Assembly (NCBI GenBank): GCA_941918925.1
Contig: OW799237.1
Location: 4,941,201 to 5,005,200, forward strand
DNA: 64,000 nucleotides
Direction: 5' to 3'
Source of the DNA: Phyto melanocephala
Lineage: Eukaryota > Arthropoda > Insecta > Diptera > Rhinophoridae
Shown in pieces: positions 11,264-22,079 of this stretch. Position numbers and translations under genes: made by a program. Each line of letters starts with the position of its first letter. Within the stretch, counting starts at the first letter, position 1. Below the pieces are notes generated by a model. It saw only the letters and a list, made by a program, of their open reading frames with translations, was not told where the DNA came from and made no database searches.

Positions 11264-11941
11264 ATGGAGAAAGAAAAAACTGCTGCTGAAAAATTGGCTG
11301 AACGCAAAGAACGTTTACGCAATTTACACAAACTTAGGCAGGAGGCGCGAACACACAATCATCAAGAAGTCGTGGCAGAAGATGCACGCAAAAAGTTGCC
11401 CAATAATTGGGAGGCCCGTAAAAGACAGGCCGATTGGATGTTAGCTGATGAAAAGGCTCGGGAACAGGCTAAAGAGGAAGGTAAAGACTATGATCGTATT
11501 AAATTGCTTGAAGTTTCAGCGATTGATGCGGAAAAGATTGAAAAGAAACAGAAAAAGAAAAACCCGGACTTGGGATTTTCAACATTTGAGGCACAAACTG
11601 CAAGGCAATATAGTCGTTTAGTAAAAAATATGCCAACTCGTGATATGAGGAAATATGAAAAACAAAAGGAGGAATTAGGGGAAGCTTTCTACGGTGGTCC
11701 CAACACTGTGATACATGGTTTAGTCAAAGATACCCCATCCGCAATCAATAATATGGTCAAAGATCTGGAACAACAAATTGATAGACGTAAAAAATATTCC
11801 AGGAGACGTATTTATAACGATGACGCTGATGTTGACTTTATTAACGAACGCAATTCTAAATTCAATAAAAAATTGGAAAGATTTTATGGAGAGCATACTG
11901 CTGAAATAAAACAAAATTTGGAGAGAGGTACCGCCATTTAA
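11264..11941 (+). CDS. Syf2: Pre-mRNA-splicing factor SYF2
   Basis: A single-exon gene of 225 codons, starting at an ATG in the context AAAAATGG. SYF2 is a nuclear protein of the Prp19-associated (NineTeen) spliceosome complex, which acts around the catalytic steps of splicing. The sequence shows the family layout: a highly charged Lys/Glu helical N-terminus (residues 1-60), KLPNNWEARKRQADWMLADE around 45-64, then the SYF2 domain. The latter contains FSTFEAQTARQYSRLVKNMP at about 106-125 and the C-terminal DDADVDFINERNSKFNKKLE. Its length matches the family's usual size. The coding base composition is far less AT-biased than its flanks. A poly(A) signal AATAAA lies at 12075. It converges on ZNF277 downstream. 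Confidence 0.95.
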   Translation: MEKEKTAAEKLAERKERLRNLHKLRQEARTHNHQEVVAEDARKKLPNNWEARKRQADWMLADEKAREQAKEEGKDYDRIKLLEVSAIDAEKIEKKQKKKNPDLGFSTFEAQTARQYSRLVKNMPTRDMRKYEKQKEELGEAFYGGPNTVIHGLVKDTPSAINNMVKDLEQQIDRRKKYSRRRIYNDDADVDFINERNSKFNKKLERFYGEHTAEIKQNLERGTAI

Positions 11942-12375
11942 AGTTAAAAATGGAACGTTCCTGTATTTTTTTTAGTTTATAGTAATTTGAAGATATACAA
12001 AATGTAAGCAGCTTTGTTTATAATGAAATAATAGTACAGAAAGTGAAAGTAGTTTCAATATTAACGAAGTAAGTAATAAAATTAATTCATTCGAAATTTT
12101 GATATCTTGTTGTAAAGAAAAACTGCTATTATAATTTCGCACAACTTAATTTTAATAGGAAAACAACAGAGTAGTAGCAGAAAACTACTGAAGTTTAAGT
12201 TTATTTTTAACATATTTCACTCAGGATAAAAAACAGGCACGATAAAAAAGATTAAAAATATTACGCAACATATTTTGCTTCGTAAGTCTGAATTTATTTG
12301 ACATTTAAAAGTTTATTCTTGATTAATATCCTTCTTCAACACATATTTATTTCTACCTAACTAAATAATTCATAT
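11942..12375. other. Convergent 3' region between SYF2 and ZNF277
   Basis: Both genes end into this 434-bp stretch. AATAAA on the plus strand at 12075-12080 would serve SYF2. TTTATT at 12312-12317 and 12346-12351 (AATAAA on the minus strand) would serve ZNF277. On these signals the two tails need not overlap. Confidence 0.55.
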
Positions 12376-13767
12376 TTACAAAAAGTTAAAATTCTCCAAT
12401 GATAACTTCTCCGCATCCTTGTTTATTTGCACCACTGGATCTTCAGAAATTATCCGTACTACCGTATCATCCATGTCATCATTGGGATTATCGTCTAAAA
12501 TACATAATAAGCCATCATCTTCATAAGTGGGAAAAAAATATTCAGGTTTATCCCATTGTTTTTGAGTACCAATTCCAAAATGTTGCTCGTCCTTTAAATG
12601 TTTCAAGAGTAAATCCTGGCTTTCCAAACGTTTATCACAAGTAACACAACGTAACAGGCACACTTGTCTTCGTACATAGTTTACGATTTTTACTTTTTGA
12701 TAGAAATTTAAACCCTTAATAATTTCATCAAAATCTACTTTATGATCTTGAATCATATGTTGTTTGAAATTAAGGAAATCTTTAGATTGCTGTTGACAGT
12801 AGAGGCAATTTAGGGGTTGTATAGACTCTTCATTACCATCCCAGTCGGACCAATCTGAATCACTTTCTTCCGATTTGTAGGCAAATCTTTGTTCGAAATC
12901 CACGCTATCAGCAGTAAGTTGCGAAAAAGATCTTGATTTTTGAGAAGCATTTTGCAGCTGTGTTTGTTGTTGCACGATCTGTTTGCGTCTCCTTTGTTGA
13001 TTTCTTGACTGAGTAGCTTGATAGGGAAATTTGTAGTTTTGTAGGAAATATTTATCGTATGATTTATTGTTAGGATTTATTCTTTTATGACCCTTTTTAC
13101 GCATATGCTCCTTTAAAGTGACACGATCTTTAAATATCCTTTCGCAGTAGAGACAAATAAGATTTTCTAAATTATTTTGAACTTTGCCTATAAGATCATC
13201 TATGTAGATAAGATTCTCCGGTTTGCCTAATTGTAAAAAGTGCTTGTTAAACAAGTGTTCCAAATACAACGAACGTAAGCCAGTTATCACATCTCGACAG
13301 TACAAACACTCCCTGGTAAAATTACGGTCAGTCAATTCAAACTGATGTTGAGTTAAAGCTTTTTCCAAACGTTCCTTCTTTAATTTTGTTCTCAAATCAT
13401 AGTCTTTGGGGAGAATATCACTTAATAAATAATATTTTTCATTTTTGGCTGGCGAACCATCAGGCAATTGATCTAACAGCATAGTTGTACAATATTCTTC
13501 CAATTCATGCTGCTGAAACTCATCTGTCCAGAATTTTAAGTATTCTTCCAACAAAGCTATTTCATTTACATCTGCTATAACTAAACGGTGGGCCATGAAC
13601 AAATGACCTAAATAATCATCTTGATGTTTGGGAAATGGAAACGTTTTTTCACACTTTACACATTGTATACAAGAAGTTACAGGCTTATTCTGTTGGTCGA
13701 TGGTTTTTTGAAACGTTAATACTGGTAATAAAGAACTTTCTTTTCTGACATCAAGAGATTTGTCCAT
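12376..13767 (-). CDS. ZNF277: Zinc finger protein 277 homologue
   Basis: An intronless 463-codon gene starting with MDKSLDVRKE. Five C2H2-type fingers with unusual spacing are visible: C36/C39-H55/H60, C154/C157-H171/H176, C205/C208-H221/H227, C321/C324-H337/H342 and C374/C377-H390/H396. A basic Gln/Arg-rich linker lies at 255-275, and an acidic Ser/Asp/Trp stretch (ESDSDWSDWD, 301-310) follows. The widely spaced fingers and acidic C-terminus match the ZNF277 family (Drosophila CG9890). ZNF277 proteins are described as nuclear/cytoplasmic factors linked to transcription regulation and, in humans, to binding the ribosomal protein uS5. The biochemical role in flies is less settled. It reads toward SYF2, and its upstream region faces LSM10. 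Confidence 0.92.
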   Translation of the reverse strand: MDKSLDVRKESSLLPVLTFQKTIDQQNKPVTSCIQCVKCEKTFPFPKHQDDYLGHLFMAHRLVIADVNEIALLEEYLKFWTDEFQQHELEEYCTTMLLDQLPDGSPAKNEKYYLLSDILPKDYDLRTKLKKERLEKALTQHQFELTDRNFTRECLYCRDVITGLRSLYLEHLFNKHFLQLGKPENLIYIDDLIGKVQNNLENLICLYCERIFKDRVTLKEHMRKKGHKRINPNNKSYDKYFLQNYKFPYQATQSRNQQRRRKQIVQQQTQLQNASQKSRSFSQLTADSVDFEQRFAYKSEESDSDWSDWDGNEESIQPLNCLYCQQQSKDFLNFKQHMIQDHKVDFDEIIKGLNFYQKVKIVNYVRRQVCLLRCVTCDKRLESQDLLLKHLKDEQHFGIGTQKQWDKPEYFFPTYEDDGLLCILDDNPNDDMDDTVVRIISEDPVVQINKDAEKLSLENFNFL

Positions 13768-14607
13768 TACTTTCTTTGGTTTACTCGTACAAAAGATGAA
13801 AATAAAACGTGCGTAATTTCTTCCCTAAAGGCAATGAAGAAAAAAATAAAAACAAGGGTTGATAATCAGCTGTGTGTTTATTGTGCCAAACAGGGTGTTT
13901 CATATTAAATAGTAAGTGATGTCAACTAAGTTACAGTAATAATATTTTTTTTTTGGATTTTTGGTTTTAAGCTGACTTCCATGTCAGATCGAAGTCAGTA
14001 AATTTTAATTTTTCTAATTTCTTATATATTGGGTATCTATCAAATTTTATAGCAAAAGAAAATAAATTATAATATTTTTAAATATTTATAAAACTATATT
14101 TTAAATATTTCAAATTTAACAACATAAAAAATAGAGATAAAGAATTTATATGGCATATGAAAAATTTTGCTAAGCTTTTTATTTATTTTTCAGTATTCTG
14201 AAATCATATGAAATATAATTTGTTTCCGAAATTTATTATTATTAATATGATTATTAATGAAAACAAACTTAAAAGTGCTTTAATACGTACATAATTAGAA
14301 ACTAAAACAAGTGTTTATAGTTGTAAAAATTGACATTTAAGTGGTTTTCGTAAATAGCTGATGTATTTTTGTTCGGGGTTTCTTATATAATAATTTATTT
14401 AGCATTGTTAATATTAGTTAGGGGGTTTTTATATTTAATCATATTTTTTATATTATTTGCTATATTTAATATATTTTTGTTCATGGTTGGACAAAAAATT
14501 CCATTCAACACAAATACCGGGATTTTTATTACAACTAACAGTGAATGAAATTAATACTATAATAAAAATTATTAATTATATCGTCTAAATTTTCTTTTTC
14601 ATTGATT
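13768..14607. other. Spacer upstream of ZNF277, between divergent genes
   Basis: This region should include the ZNF277 promoter near its left edge; no core motif is obvious. CAGGGTGTTTC at about 13892 resembles a mariner-type end without a partner. The rest is AT-rich. Confidence 0.4.
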
Positions 14608-14877
14608 ATATATGATTTTTTCAAGCTTGAGATCAACATTTTTAGTTTTTTTTATAAAAAATTATTTATTATTAACCAATATTTCGCTACCCAACAATGG
14701 GTAGCTTCTTCAGGGTTATATGTATACAAATTTTATAAAAACAACAAACAAATTCAAAATAATTTCAAATTGAAAAAAATATACCCATTGTTTGGTAGCG
14801 AAATATTGGTTAATAATAAATAATTTTTTATAAAAAAACTAAAAAAGTTGATCTCAAGCTTGAAAAAATCATATATA
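14608..14877. mobile_element. Fold-back element with about 95-bp arms
   Basis: The arms at 14608-14706 and 14782-14877 are near-perfect inverted copies: ATATATGATTTTTTCAAGCT, then GAGATCAAC, and further in AACCAATATTTCGCTACC. The central spacer is about 75 bp. The left arm plus spacer, read on the minus strand, contains a hammerhead-like core (see the ncRNA entry). No coding capacity is present. The outer phrase GCTTGAGATCAAC also occurs near 8362, so the family is dispersed. It may be a MITE or a rearranged piece of a ribozyme-bearing retroelement. Confidence 0.72.
14675..14713 (-). ncRNA. Hammerhead-ribozyme-like motif (candidate)
   Basis: On the minus strand the order is CTGAAGA (14713-14707), an extra A, a 7-bp stem GCTACCC/GGGTAGC with a six-base loop, then GAAA followed by TATTGGTT. 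CUGANGA - stem II - GAAA is the conserved hammerhead core, and such motifs are described in Penelope-like retroelements. One base more than the canonical core is present before stem II. I could not establish stems I and III or the cleavage triplet, so catalytic activity is unproven. Confidence 0.35.
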
Positions 14878-15030
14878 AAAAATTAATATAAAATATTAAG
14901 TTGACATTACTGCTGCATGACAACTCTGTTATATGTTTACATTTCCCGGCTCAGGTGATTGCAAACACCGAAAAAAGCTCCAGTAAAATAAGAATTTGTT
15001 CCTGAATTTGGCGTCGAAACTCTGCGAAAA

Positions 15031-15471
15031 ATGCAACAATTTACCCGCAAAGAAAATTTTCTTATCTCTAACACTCTTATTTGCGTGCCATTTCTATTGC
15101 AGGGTCAAGCAGTTTTAATTGATTTGCGCAATGATTGCTCAGTGGCGGGTCGCATTGATAATGTGGATGGTCACATGAATATCAATCTAACGGAAGCAGT
15201 TTTTATTAATCGTCTGGGTCAGCAGTTTCCCTTCGAACAGTTCATGGTTAGAGAACGTATCATACGACAAATCCATATACCCGGTCATATTAATATGGCT
15301 AAAGAAATACAGGAATGGTGTGAGCAGGGCTGCATGCGTAGGCCACCCCGAAAGAGATTTGTTAAAAAAGAGAAAAGAACTTTTAAACAAAAAAGGGCTG
15401 AGGAACGACATAAAGAGATTTTACAGAATATTGAGCAGCAAATGAAGAAAGGTGAGCTTAAAGACTCCTAA
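15031..15471 (+). CDS. Lsm10: U7 snRNA-associated Sm-like protein LSM10
   Basis: A 146-codon gene starting at ATG in GCGAAAAATG. LSM10 replaces SmD1 in the heptameric ring of the U7 snRNP, which directs 3'-end cleavage of replication-dependent histone mRNAs in the nucleus. The Sm1 motif spans about residues 28-52 (LIDLRNDCSVAGRIDNVDGH), including the Asp and Asn typical of RNA-binding loops. The Sm2 motif is at 71-84 (MVRERIIRQIHIPG). The region before Sm1 has the same length as in human LSM10, so the splice-like TTTCTATTGCAG inside it is not an intron. The C-terminus is basic and Lys/Arg/Glu-rich (105-146), longer than in human. Convergent with FAR A. The first plus-strand AATAAA downstream is at 15672, inside FAR A's last exon. 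Confidence 0.9.
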   Translation: MQQFTRKENFLISNTLICVPFLLQGQAVLIDLRNDCSVAGRIDNVDGHMNINLTEAVFINRLGQQFPFEQFMVRERIIRQIHIPGHINMAKEIQEWCEQGCMRRPPRKRFVKKEKRTFKQKRAEERHKEILQNIEQQMKKGELKDS

Positions 15472-15658
15472 ATTACGTGTTAATGTACATACTTATGTAC
15501 ATTGATTCCGAAAAGGAATATGAAAATTTAAAACTCGTTAGGTGTCCGTTAATTCAAATACACTTAAATATTTTTATTAAAATTTGTGTTAAGCAACTAC
15601 CAAAATGTAACTTAAAAAAGGTATCAAAATATTTCAAAAGCAAAAAAAAACAAATTTC

Positions 15659-18600
15659 TTAAATTAAATTAAATAAATAATAAAAAAGTGGTAAAATTAA
15701 GGCCGCCTTAGAACTGCTAAGACCAAAGACAGCAATAATTAATTTCCAGATTCCATAATAAAAGAACAGTTGTAAGGCAACATGGAGACACAGCAAACTA
15801 AAGAGAAGTATAAAAGAAATAAAAAGAAAAAATAAATGTGCAAAAAAATTATTTTAAATAAAAATACTAACATTTTATCCTTGCGTCTGGCAGCCTCGAG
15901 ATTCTTTTGTGGTTCCTTGCTCAAGTACTCGCGTACACCCAAAATAGTATTTTGAAAATATTCTTCCCAATTTAAGGAGCCAATATCTAGGAAAAATATT
16001 TGCTTGTCGACAGGATCCATTGATTTTGCCAAAGCCAAAGTACGTTTGCTGTCATAGTGCCATTCGGTAAAAATGAATTTTTCCAAGGTGTTCAAAGAGT
16101 TCCAAACACTTTTGTGTAGTCTTATCAAGCTAAGAAATAAAAACAAAAACATTAAAAATTTAATAAATAAAAAAAAAAACCTTACATTGGCTTGCCTCCT
16201 GTTAGTTTAGTTAATAAATCCAAAAAGAAACCGGGTATAAAGTGGAATAATATAGCTCCTAAACGGAATAAAGTTAAACTTTTCACTAACTTTAATTTTG
16301 GATACCTGTTATGCCACAAAAAAGGTTTAATGAACAATTTTAAATGCATTAACAATTTTATATGTAATGTAATATAGTTTACCATACAGCCGATTGTAAA
16401 GGATACTCATGCAAACAGCTATTGATTTTACCAATTAAAAACTCAAAACGGAATGGCTTATAAGTGCTAGATGTTAAGTGGAAAATTTGTAATTCTGCCG
16501 GCTTGCTACCATTTTTGAGTCTGAAAAAGAAAAATATAGTTGCTGAGTTCACAAGTTGTTCTAAGTATCGTATTTTCAATAAACATGCAATACTTTTCAC
16601 AAATTTTTCAATTTTCTTAGAAAAATGTGATTTTTTAACACTACGAAGTTTATGACTTCATGTGAAAACACCAAATGAAAAAGCTAATATATATATAAAT
16701 AAATAAATATATTTTTTAAAAATAAAATTTATTTGGATTGTCAGTAGAAAATTCTGTTGATGTATTAAGATCTTGTTGGGTTCAAATCCCGAAGCGTTAA
16801 ATTTTGTATTTTTTTTCTGATTTTTTTTATTGTTTAAAAATAAATACGTTAAATTATTTAAAGTACACGGTATGTTAAAACTAGGTAATAATTTTTATAT
16901 CAATTCGTTTTAATACACATACATACATATGTATATTTGGTAAAAAGTTTTCTTTAATGTGGTGTTTTTAGAATCGAAATGAGCGTTCTGAGTAGAAGTT
17001 CTTCATTTTGTTTTTCTTACAAAAACACATGCAAAATTTTCACTTGAAGTAATGATTGGATTCTAAAAACAGCATATAAAAATAAAATATTTATCAAAAA
17101 TACAACATAGATTTAGTTAGTAATAAATATAAGACAAATTTCAAATAAATTTCGTAATTACAAAAAAATTTTGTAAGGCGAAACAAGGATGATTAGTAAA
17201 CCCACGGGTTTGAACCGTTACTGGGCACCGAAGGCGAATTCGCTTTATACGTTAATCTGCCTTCTCAGCATAATCGGAAATCTTCATTTAGTGGAAAAGT
17301 CCGGCCAAAGTGAGAGGCTTTTTTTTAATATTATTTACGAGCATTGCGGCTTGGTTTCAAAAACACCTAATAAATCGTTTGAATACGAACAATAAATACG
17401 GACGCCTTAGCAGTACCAACCACGTAGCTGTTGTTTTAATTTTTGACAAATGTACAATTAAAATACAAACTCAACTAAAGGTGAGTTTGTAAAGAATTCG
17501 CAAAACTCAACATTTGGTGGATTAAATAAAATTCACCATATATTTAGGGTGATGTCAGAGGATGATTTTTCTTGCTCATATTTCACCAACTATTTATTGA
17601 AATTTTTTTTTTAAATAAATAAAGTATTTTTCGAAATGTTGTACGACTACTAGAAAACATATGAAAAAATCCTTTTTGAATTTCTTTCAAAAACTCTACT
17701 TACTTTAAGGCGTTTACATAGTAACCAGTTGTTATAATGGCGTTAACAACAACATCCACAGGAATATAATCCATTATCAAAGTGGGATCCAAAGGTAAAC
17801 GTCTCAAAATACCTTTAGAAGCTCCCATGAAAAATCCTTGGGGGCCATTTTTGGAAACAGTCCAGCCAGGAACAGGTTGTTGCCAAGCAGCCGTAACTAA
17901 ATAAAATAAATTTTACTTTAAATAATCAGAATAACAGGATTATATTTACTTCTTTAAACTTACTCATACTGGGTCTAACAATGCCACAGGGGAAACGTGT
18001 TGCCGCATTGGCCACTTCATGTTCAGCCAAATGTTTGGTGAATGTATAAGTATTGGGATGATCTTTCAACAATCTAAAATAAAAACAGTTTTCTTAAAAC
18101 ACAAAAACATTAAATTTACAGTTTTCTTCCACACACTTTGGTTCCAATTCCTTCAAAGCCTTATCATTTAAAGTCTCGGCTAATTCGATAATTTTTTCAG
18201 GATCATCTGGTGCTGGATACAACTTTTCCTCAACCTCGGTTATATAAGAATTGACATAAGCACTTGACACATGAACAAGGGCCTCCAATTTCGTCAATTG
18301 TTTACACAATGCTACAACACGGCGTGTGCCACGCAAATTTATGTTGGTGGTTTCCTTAAGAGATTGAAAGAAATCCAAAGTGGCAGCAGAATGAAAAACT
18401 ACATGCACGTTATTAATCAGAATCTGATGATCGACTGCCGATATGCCCAAATGCTCTTGACCTACATCTCCCTCAATGGGATGGATTTTTGCGAATCGTT
18501 CTTCTAATTTTTGTTCTTTAAATTTATTAAAGACGGAATTCTTTTTCAGTTCATCTAAACGTTGATCCACCGACTTGCCTTTTTTGGCTCTCATCAGTAC

Positions 18601-18730
18601 GTAGATTGTGCCAATTTCGGGTATATCACGCAAAAGTTTTTCAATTATGGTAACACCCACAAAACCGGTAGCACCAGTTATGAACACATTTTTACCAGCA
18701 TAGAATCTTTTAATGGGGGAAGAGAGATTT
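15659..18730 (-). CDS. Fatty acyl-CoA reductase A (first coding exon not found)
   Basis: A membrane-bound FAR, which reduces fatty acyl-CoA to fatty alcohol with NADPH at the ER or peroxisome. The alcohols feed wax, hydrocarbon or ether-lipid synthesis. My coding exons, 5' to 3': 18730-18137, 18073-17964, 17896-17704, 16520-16383, 16305-16186, 16129-15872 and 15797-15659 (stop). Phases agree throughout and give about 516 residues. Domains: Rossmann motif FITGATGFVG (near 18680), catalytic YTFTK (near 18045), FAR_C domain in the last three exons, and a hydrophobic C-terminal hairpin (LLCLHVALQLFFYYGIWKLI). The first exon listed opens after a strong pyrimidine tract ending TTACAG and has no ATG, so a short upstream exon is missing. 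The exon 1-2 donor is GTGTGT, a weak one. The longest intron (16521-17703) is 1.2 kb. Minus-strand poly(A) signal at 15573-15578. The exact orthologue is not assigned. Confidence 0.88.
16521..17703 (-). other. Large intron of FAR A
   Basis: This 1.18-kb intron has good splice signals (donor AAGTAAGT, acceptor TTTTTCAG). It holds two tRNA-like fragments, GGGTTCAAATCCCG near 16779 and CGGGTTTGAACCG near 17203. They resemble T-arm/B-box sequences, but no cloverleaf can be drawn around them. They may be relics of tRNA-derived repeats. Confidence 0.5.
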
Positions 18731-19229
18731 CTGTAACGTAAACAGAGAGGGAGAGAGGAAAAATTAATTCATTAAACAAAAACTAATTCTATAATTAAAT
18801 TTAATGTTTACACGTTTTTGTTTAAACGTTAGATAGTCGCATCTAATTAAGTTATTGGTATGATGTTGGTTTTGTTGTTTAGCAATATAGTACAACAACA
18901 TAAATCTAACAAAATTTTAATTTTAAAATTTTAGATTTTTGGGCAAGTTGGTATGTAAATTAGTGTCACTTTCGTACGGATTTTCCCCGGTTTATTTACC
19001 TCTTCCTTACAAAATAAATTAAAAAAAAAAAAAAATAATTTAAATGTTAATTTTTATTTCCAAAATATTTACATGTTTTTAATACGTATGTATGTATGTA
19101 AGTATGTTAGAAAATATCGAAGAAAAATAAAATCTAATAATAATTATGAATATTCACGTAGGGGTGAGTTTCTCACTTCGATATTTTAAGCAATTTGTCA
19201 TCAAATTAATGCGTGCTTTGTTAATTATA
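18731..19229. other. Upstream intron or flank of FAR A
   Basis: A polypyrimidine tract (minus strand, 18733-18760) and TTACAG mark a splice acceptor, so this is intronic to the FAR A transcript. No 5' exon was recognised. Confidence 0.5.
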
Positions 19230-20249
19230 ACGAGTAAGAATAATATATACGGCCGTGCCGAATCTAATAATACCCCTCACCATCATGTACATCGTGGTAT
19301 ATTCTAGATTTCATGTTAAACGCCATTTTGTTTATAATTTCCGAAATCTATTTTTTTTTTAATTTTTACATACATACATAGTTAACTGTATTCTACTAGT
19401 CAAGCCCATATTGATGGGGTTATAAAAAATTTTTCGCCATATTGTTTTAGACGCCATCTTAGATTTTACACTTTTTAAATAGTTTACTCAATCCTTCTGC
19501 TTAAGCTCTTTCATTTGACACTAATATTGTGGGTGATCAAGGGGGTCCATTTGAAATACCAGGTACGTATGTTCTGTACATGAATTTATTAACCGCCATT
19601 TTGTAGTAGCGGCCATTATGGATTTAAAATGTTTATATAGTGTTTTAAATCGCGCTAGCTAAGTTGTCTAATTTAATACCGAAGCGGTTTTATATTGGTG
19701 CTTATATCTCGAGTTTGTTTCAAACCGATTTGTTAGTTTTTCTCTGAAATAATTTTTGAGACTACGGCTTATAATTTGGTATCTTAAGCGTGTTTAGAAA
19801 ATTGCTTAGGAGTTGGAAAAAATTTGATATATTTTTCCAAATCATTTTTGCCCATAACTTTGCTGATTTGTTAAAAATTTTTCACAAATATCTTTAGAGG
19901 CATACAATTTCCTAAAAATAGTCACAGCATGTCTAAAAATTATCCTAGGCCAGAAAATGTTTAATTTTTGTGGTAAAAATTAGGGAAAAACAGAGTTAAT
20001 TATTTGCTAATATCTTAGAATGTTATGGGGCGATTGTGCTGATTTTCAATACCGATCTGTTTCCAATCTTGTCGATGTCGGAGGGCTTGATTTCAACATA
20101 CACAAGGACAGACGGACACAATTTAATTAAATCCCCTTTTTATAGGCTTTCAGAAAATATATACTTTATGGGGTAGGAAATTAAAATTGTAGAAATTTCA
20201 CACCAATTGACAAACCTATATATACCCTTACAATCTCTGTGAAGGGTAT
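19230..20249 (+). mobile_element. INE-1/HINE-like repeat, copy 2 (long form)
   Basis: The start ACGAGTAAGAA is followed by the hairpin CGGCCGTGCCG, and the end is a TATACCC...GAAGGGTAT stem-loop. Near the end are GGACAGACGGACA and TATACTTTATGGGGTAGGAA. Unlike copies 1, 3, 4 and 5, the middle is not A-rich. It carries modules with AAGCCCATATTGATGGGGTT, CTCTTTCATTTGACAC and GCCATTTTGTAG, shared with the fragment at 935-1410. It is non-coding and may lie within the unmapped 5' part of FAR A. Confidence 0.72.
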
Positions 20250-22079
20250 TTAAGGAGAAAATCACGTATACAATACAATAATTTGAATGAAAAATGCTAT
20301 ATAAACTGGTTAAACAAGTTGACAACTTAAGATAAAGAATACATAAAAAAAAAATTCTAAATGAAATTATTTCTAATGCAAAGGTTAAACCGTCAATTTT
20401 GGCTGTTTAAGTTAACTAACATAACAATATAAACATACACACACAAAAACAATATTCAAAAATTAATTTTAATTCAATCGCTAATTTTGAGGTAAACAAC
20501 TCTGCCTTATTCACGTGATGTTTAAAGAATTTAATGGTTGATATAATTTAACAAAAAGTTTACAAATTCAACAAATTTGTTAAAGCGAAAAAACTATGAT
20601 TTCTTAATACATATGTACATATGTATGTATGTACTTATGTAAATACTAATTTACAAAATTGAATTAACACAATAATGCAAACGTGTTATGTTGCATGAGT
20701 TTTGAACCAAAAAAAAAACCCAAAACTTAATTATGTTTAATTTACTTATTTGTCAAGCTTTGTTATCTGTGCTCTTTATGCTCAACTAGACAAAGTCTTT
20801 AAAATTTTCAACCATAATAAATTATGTATGAAAACCTTAAATAACTTTGCAAATACATACAAAAATTTTTTAAATAAATATTGGTCATAAACACAAACAT
20901 TGTTTTTGAAAAGAAAATATTTATCTTGTTTCTTATCAACAACAAGCTAAAATCGCTTAAAACAATGTCAAGGTTTTGAGAATTAACTAAATTTTGAAAT
21001 CTTAACTGACCAGACATTTTCATGTTTCTTGATTACTCAATTTAGTTTTTAAGTTTTTTTTCTATTATTTTTTTTTTCATGTTAGTTTCACACCTTAAAA
21101 GAAATATTTTTTTTTCTTCATTTTTACTTAATCTATATATTGTTTTATTATATATTTTGATGCAACACTTTGACCAGTGTAATAATATATATACTTTTGT
21201 AATCTCAGACTTGTCTTAAGATGACTTAACCGTTTTATAACAGGGTCGAGTGTACACATATGCGCTTGAAGTTTGTATTGTTTACAAACAATACCGTATT
21301 GTAAATTAATGCTGAAAACTATAGTTAAACAACCAAAATAGTAGACCAGCAAATTAAAAAAGTCCATCAAAAATCCAAAAGGTTTATGATTATCAATTTT
21401 GTAATAAATGTGAAAGTTTGTGTTTCGATTATAAAAAAGAAGAGCTAGCTGGTTTTCAATTTACATCTAACGATCAGATAGATTAATATACAGAAACAAA
21501 ATATTTTATTTAGAAAAATATGTTTGTTTGTATTTTTCGTACATTGCGAACGTAGTCAAAGCCGGTTTATTCTGTTTGCACATTTAAGGTAGCCAGATTT
21601 TAAATACGGCAAAACAGTACACCCACATAAATAAAATATGTTTTTTAGCACAAACATAACTATCCAATTCATAACATAAGTATGTAGATTAAATTTTTTT
21701 TTCTTATTGTTTATTTTTCAAACAGCTGTTTGCTTGACTATTTATACATTCGACAAGAAAAATTTAACCCAAAAGAATTGACTATAAATAAGTTGTGTTA
21801 AGTCAGCTGATTATTTTTGTTATTTTTTTTAGTTTTACGGCTCAATATGTCAGTAGTTGTTTTTGTTTAAAAAAATCAATCTGTAAAAGTTTTTATTTTT
21901 TTTAATAAAAAAAATTTAATTTAAATAATTTACTTATTCGAGATATGGTCCCATAATTTTTCAAAAATATTTATTTGGTTGTTGGGTTTAAGCTGGTTTA
22001 TATGCATTTCACTGGTGCTTATGCCAGATCATCAGTAAACCTTTTATCCAAATTCTTGAAAAATAAATTTAATAATAGT
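20250..22079. other. AT-rich spacer, short repeat only
   Basis: No gene is supported. The segment 21965-22035 (TATTTATTTGGTTGTTGGGT..AAGCTGG) repeats the sequence near 8600-8665. The missing first exon of FAR A could lie here, but I could not identify it. Confidence 0.45.

Noticed and set aside
14675..14713. Firm call of a self-cleaving hammerhead
   Set aside because: One extra base precedes stem II, and stems I/III and a cleavage triplet were not established, so it is kept only as a low-confidence candidate.
15088..15103. Splice-acceptor-like TTTCTATTGCAG inside LSM10
   Set aside because: The GTGCC to CAG gap is only 18 bp, too short for an intron, and the protein keeps the family's spacing before the Sm1 motif if read through.
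16772..16795. Possible tRNA gene in the FAR A intron
   Set aside because: A T-arm-like GGGTTCAAATCCCG is present, but no acceptor stem, D-arm or anticodon arm can be placed around it.
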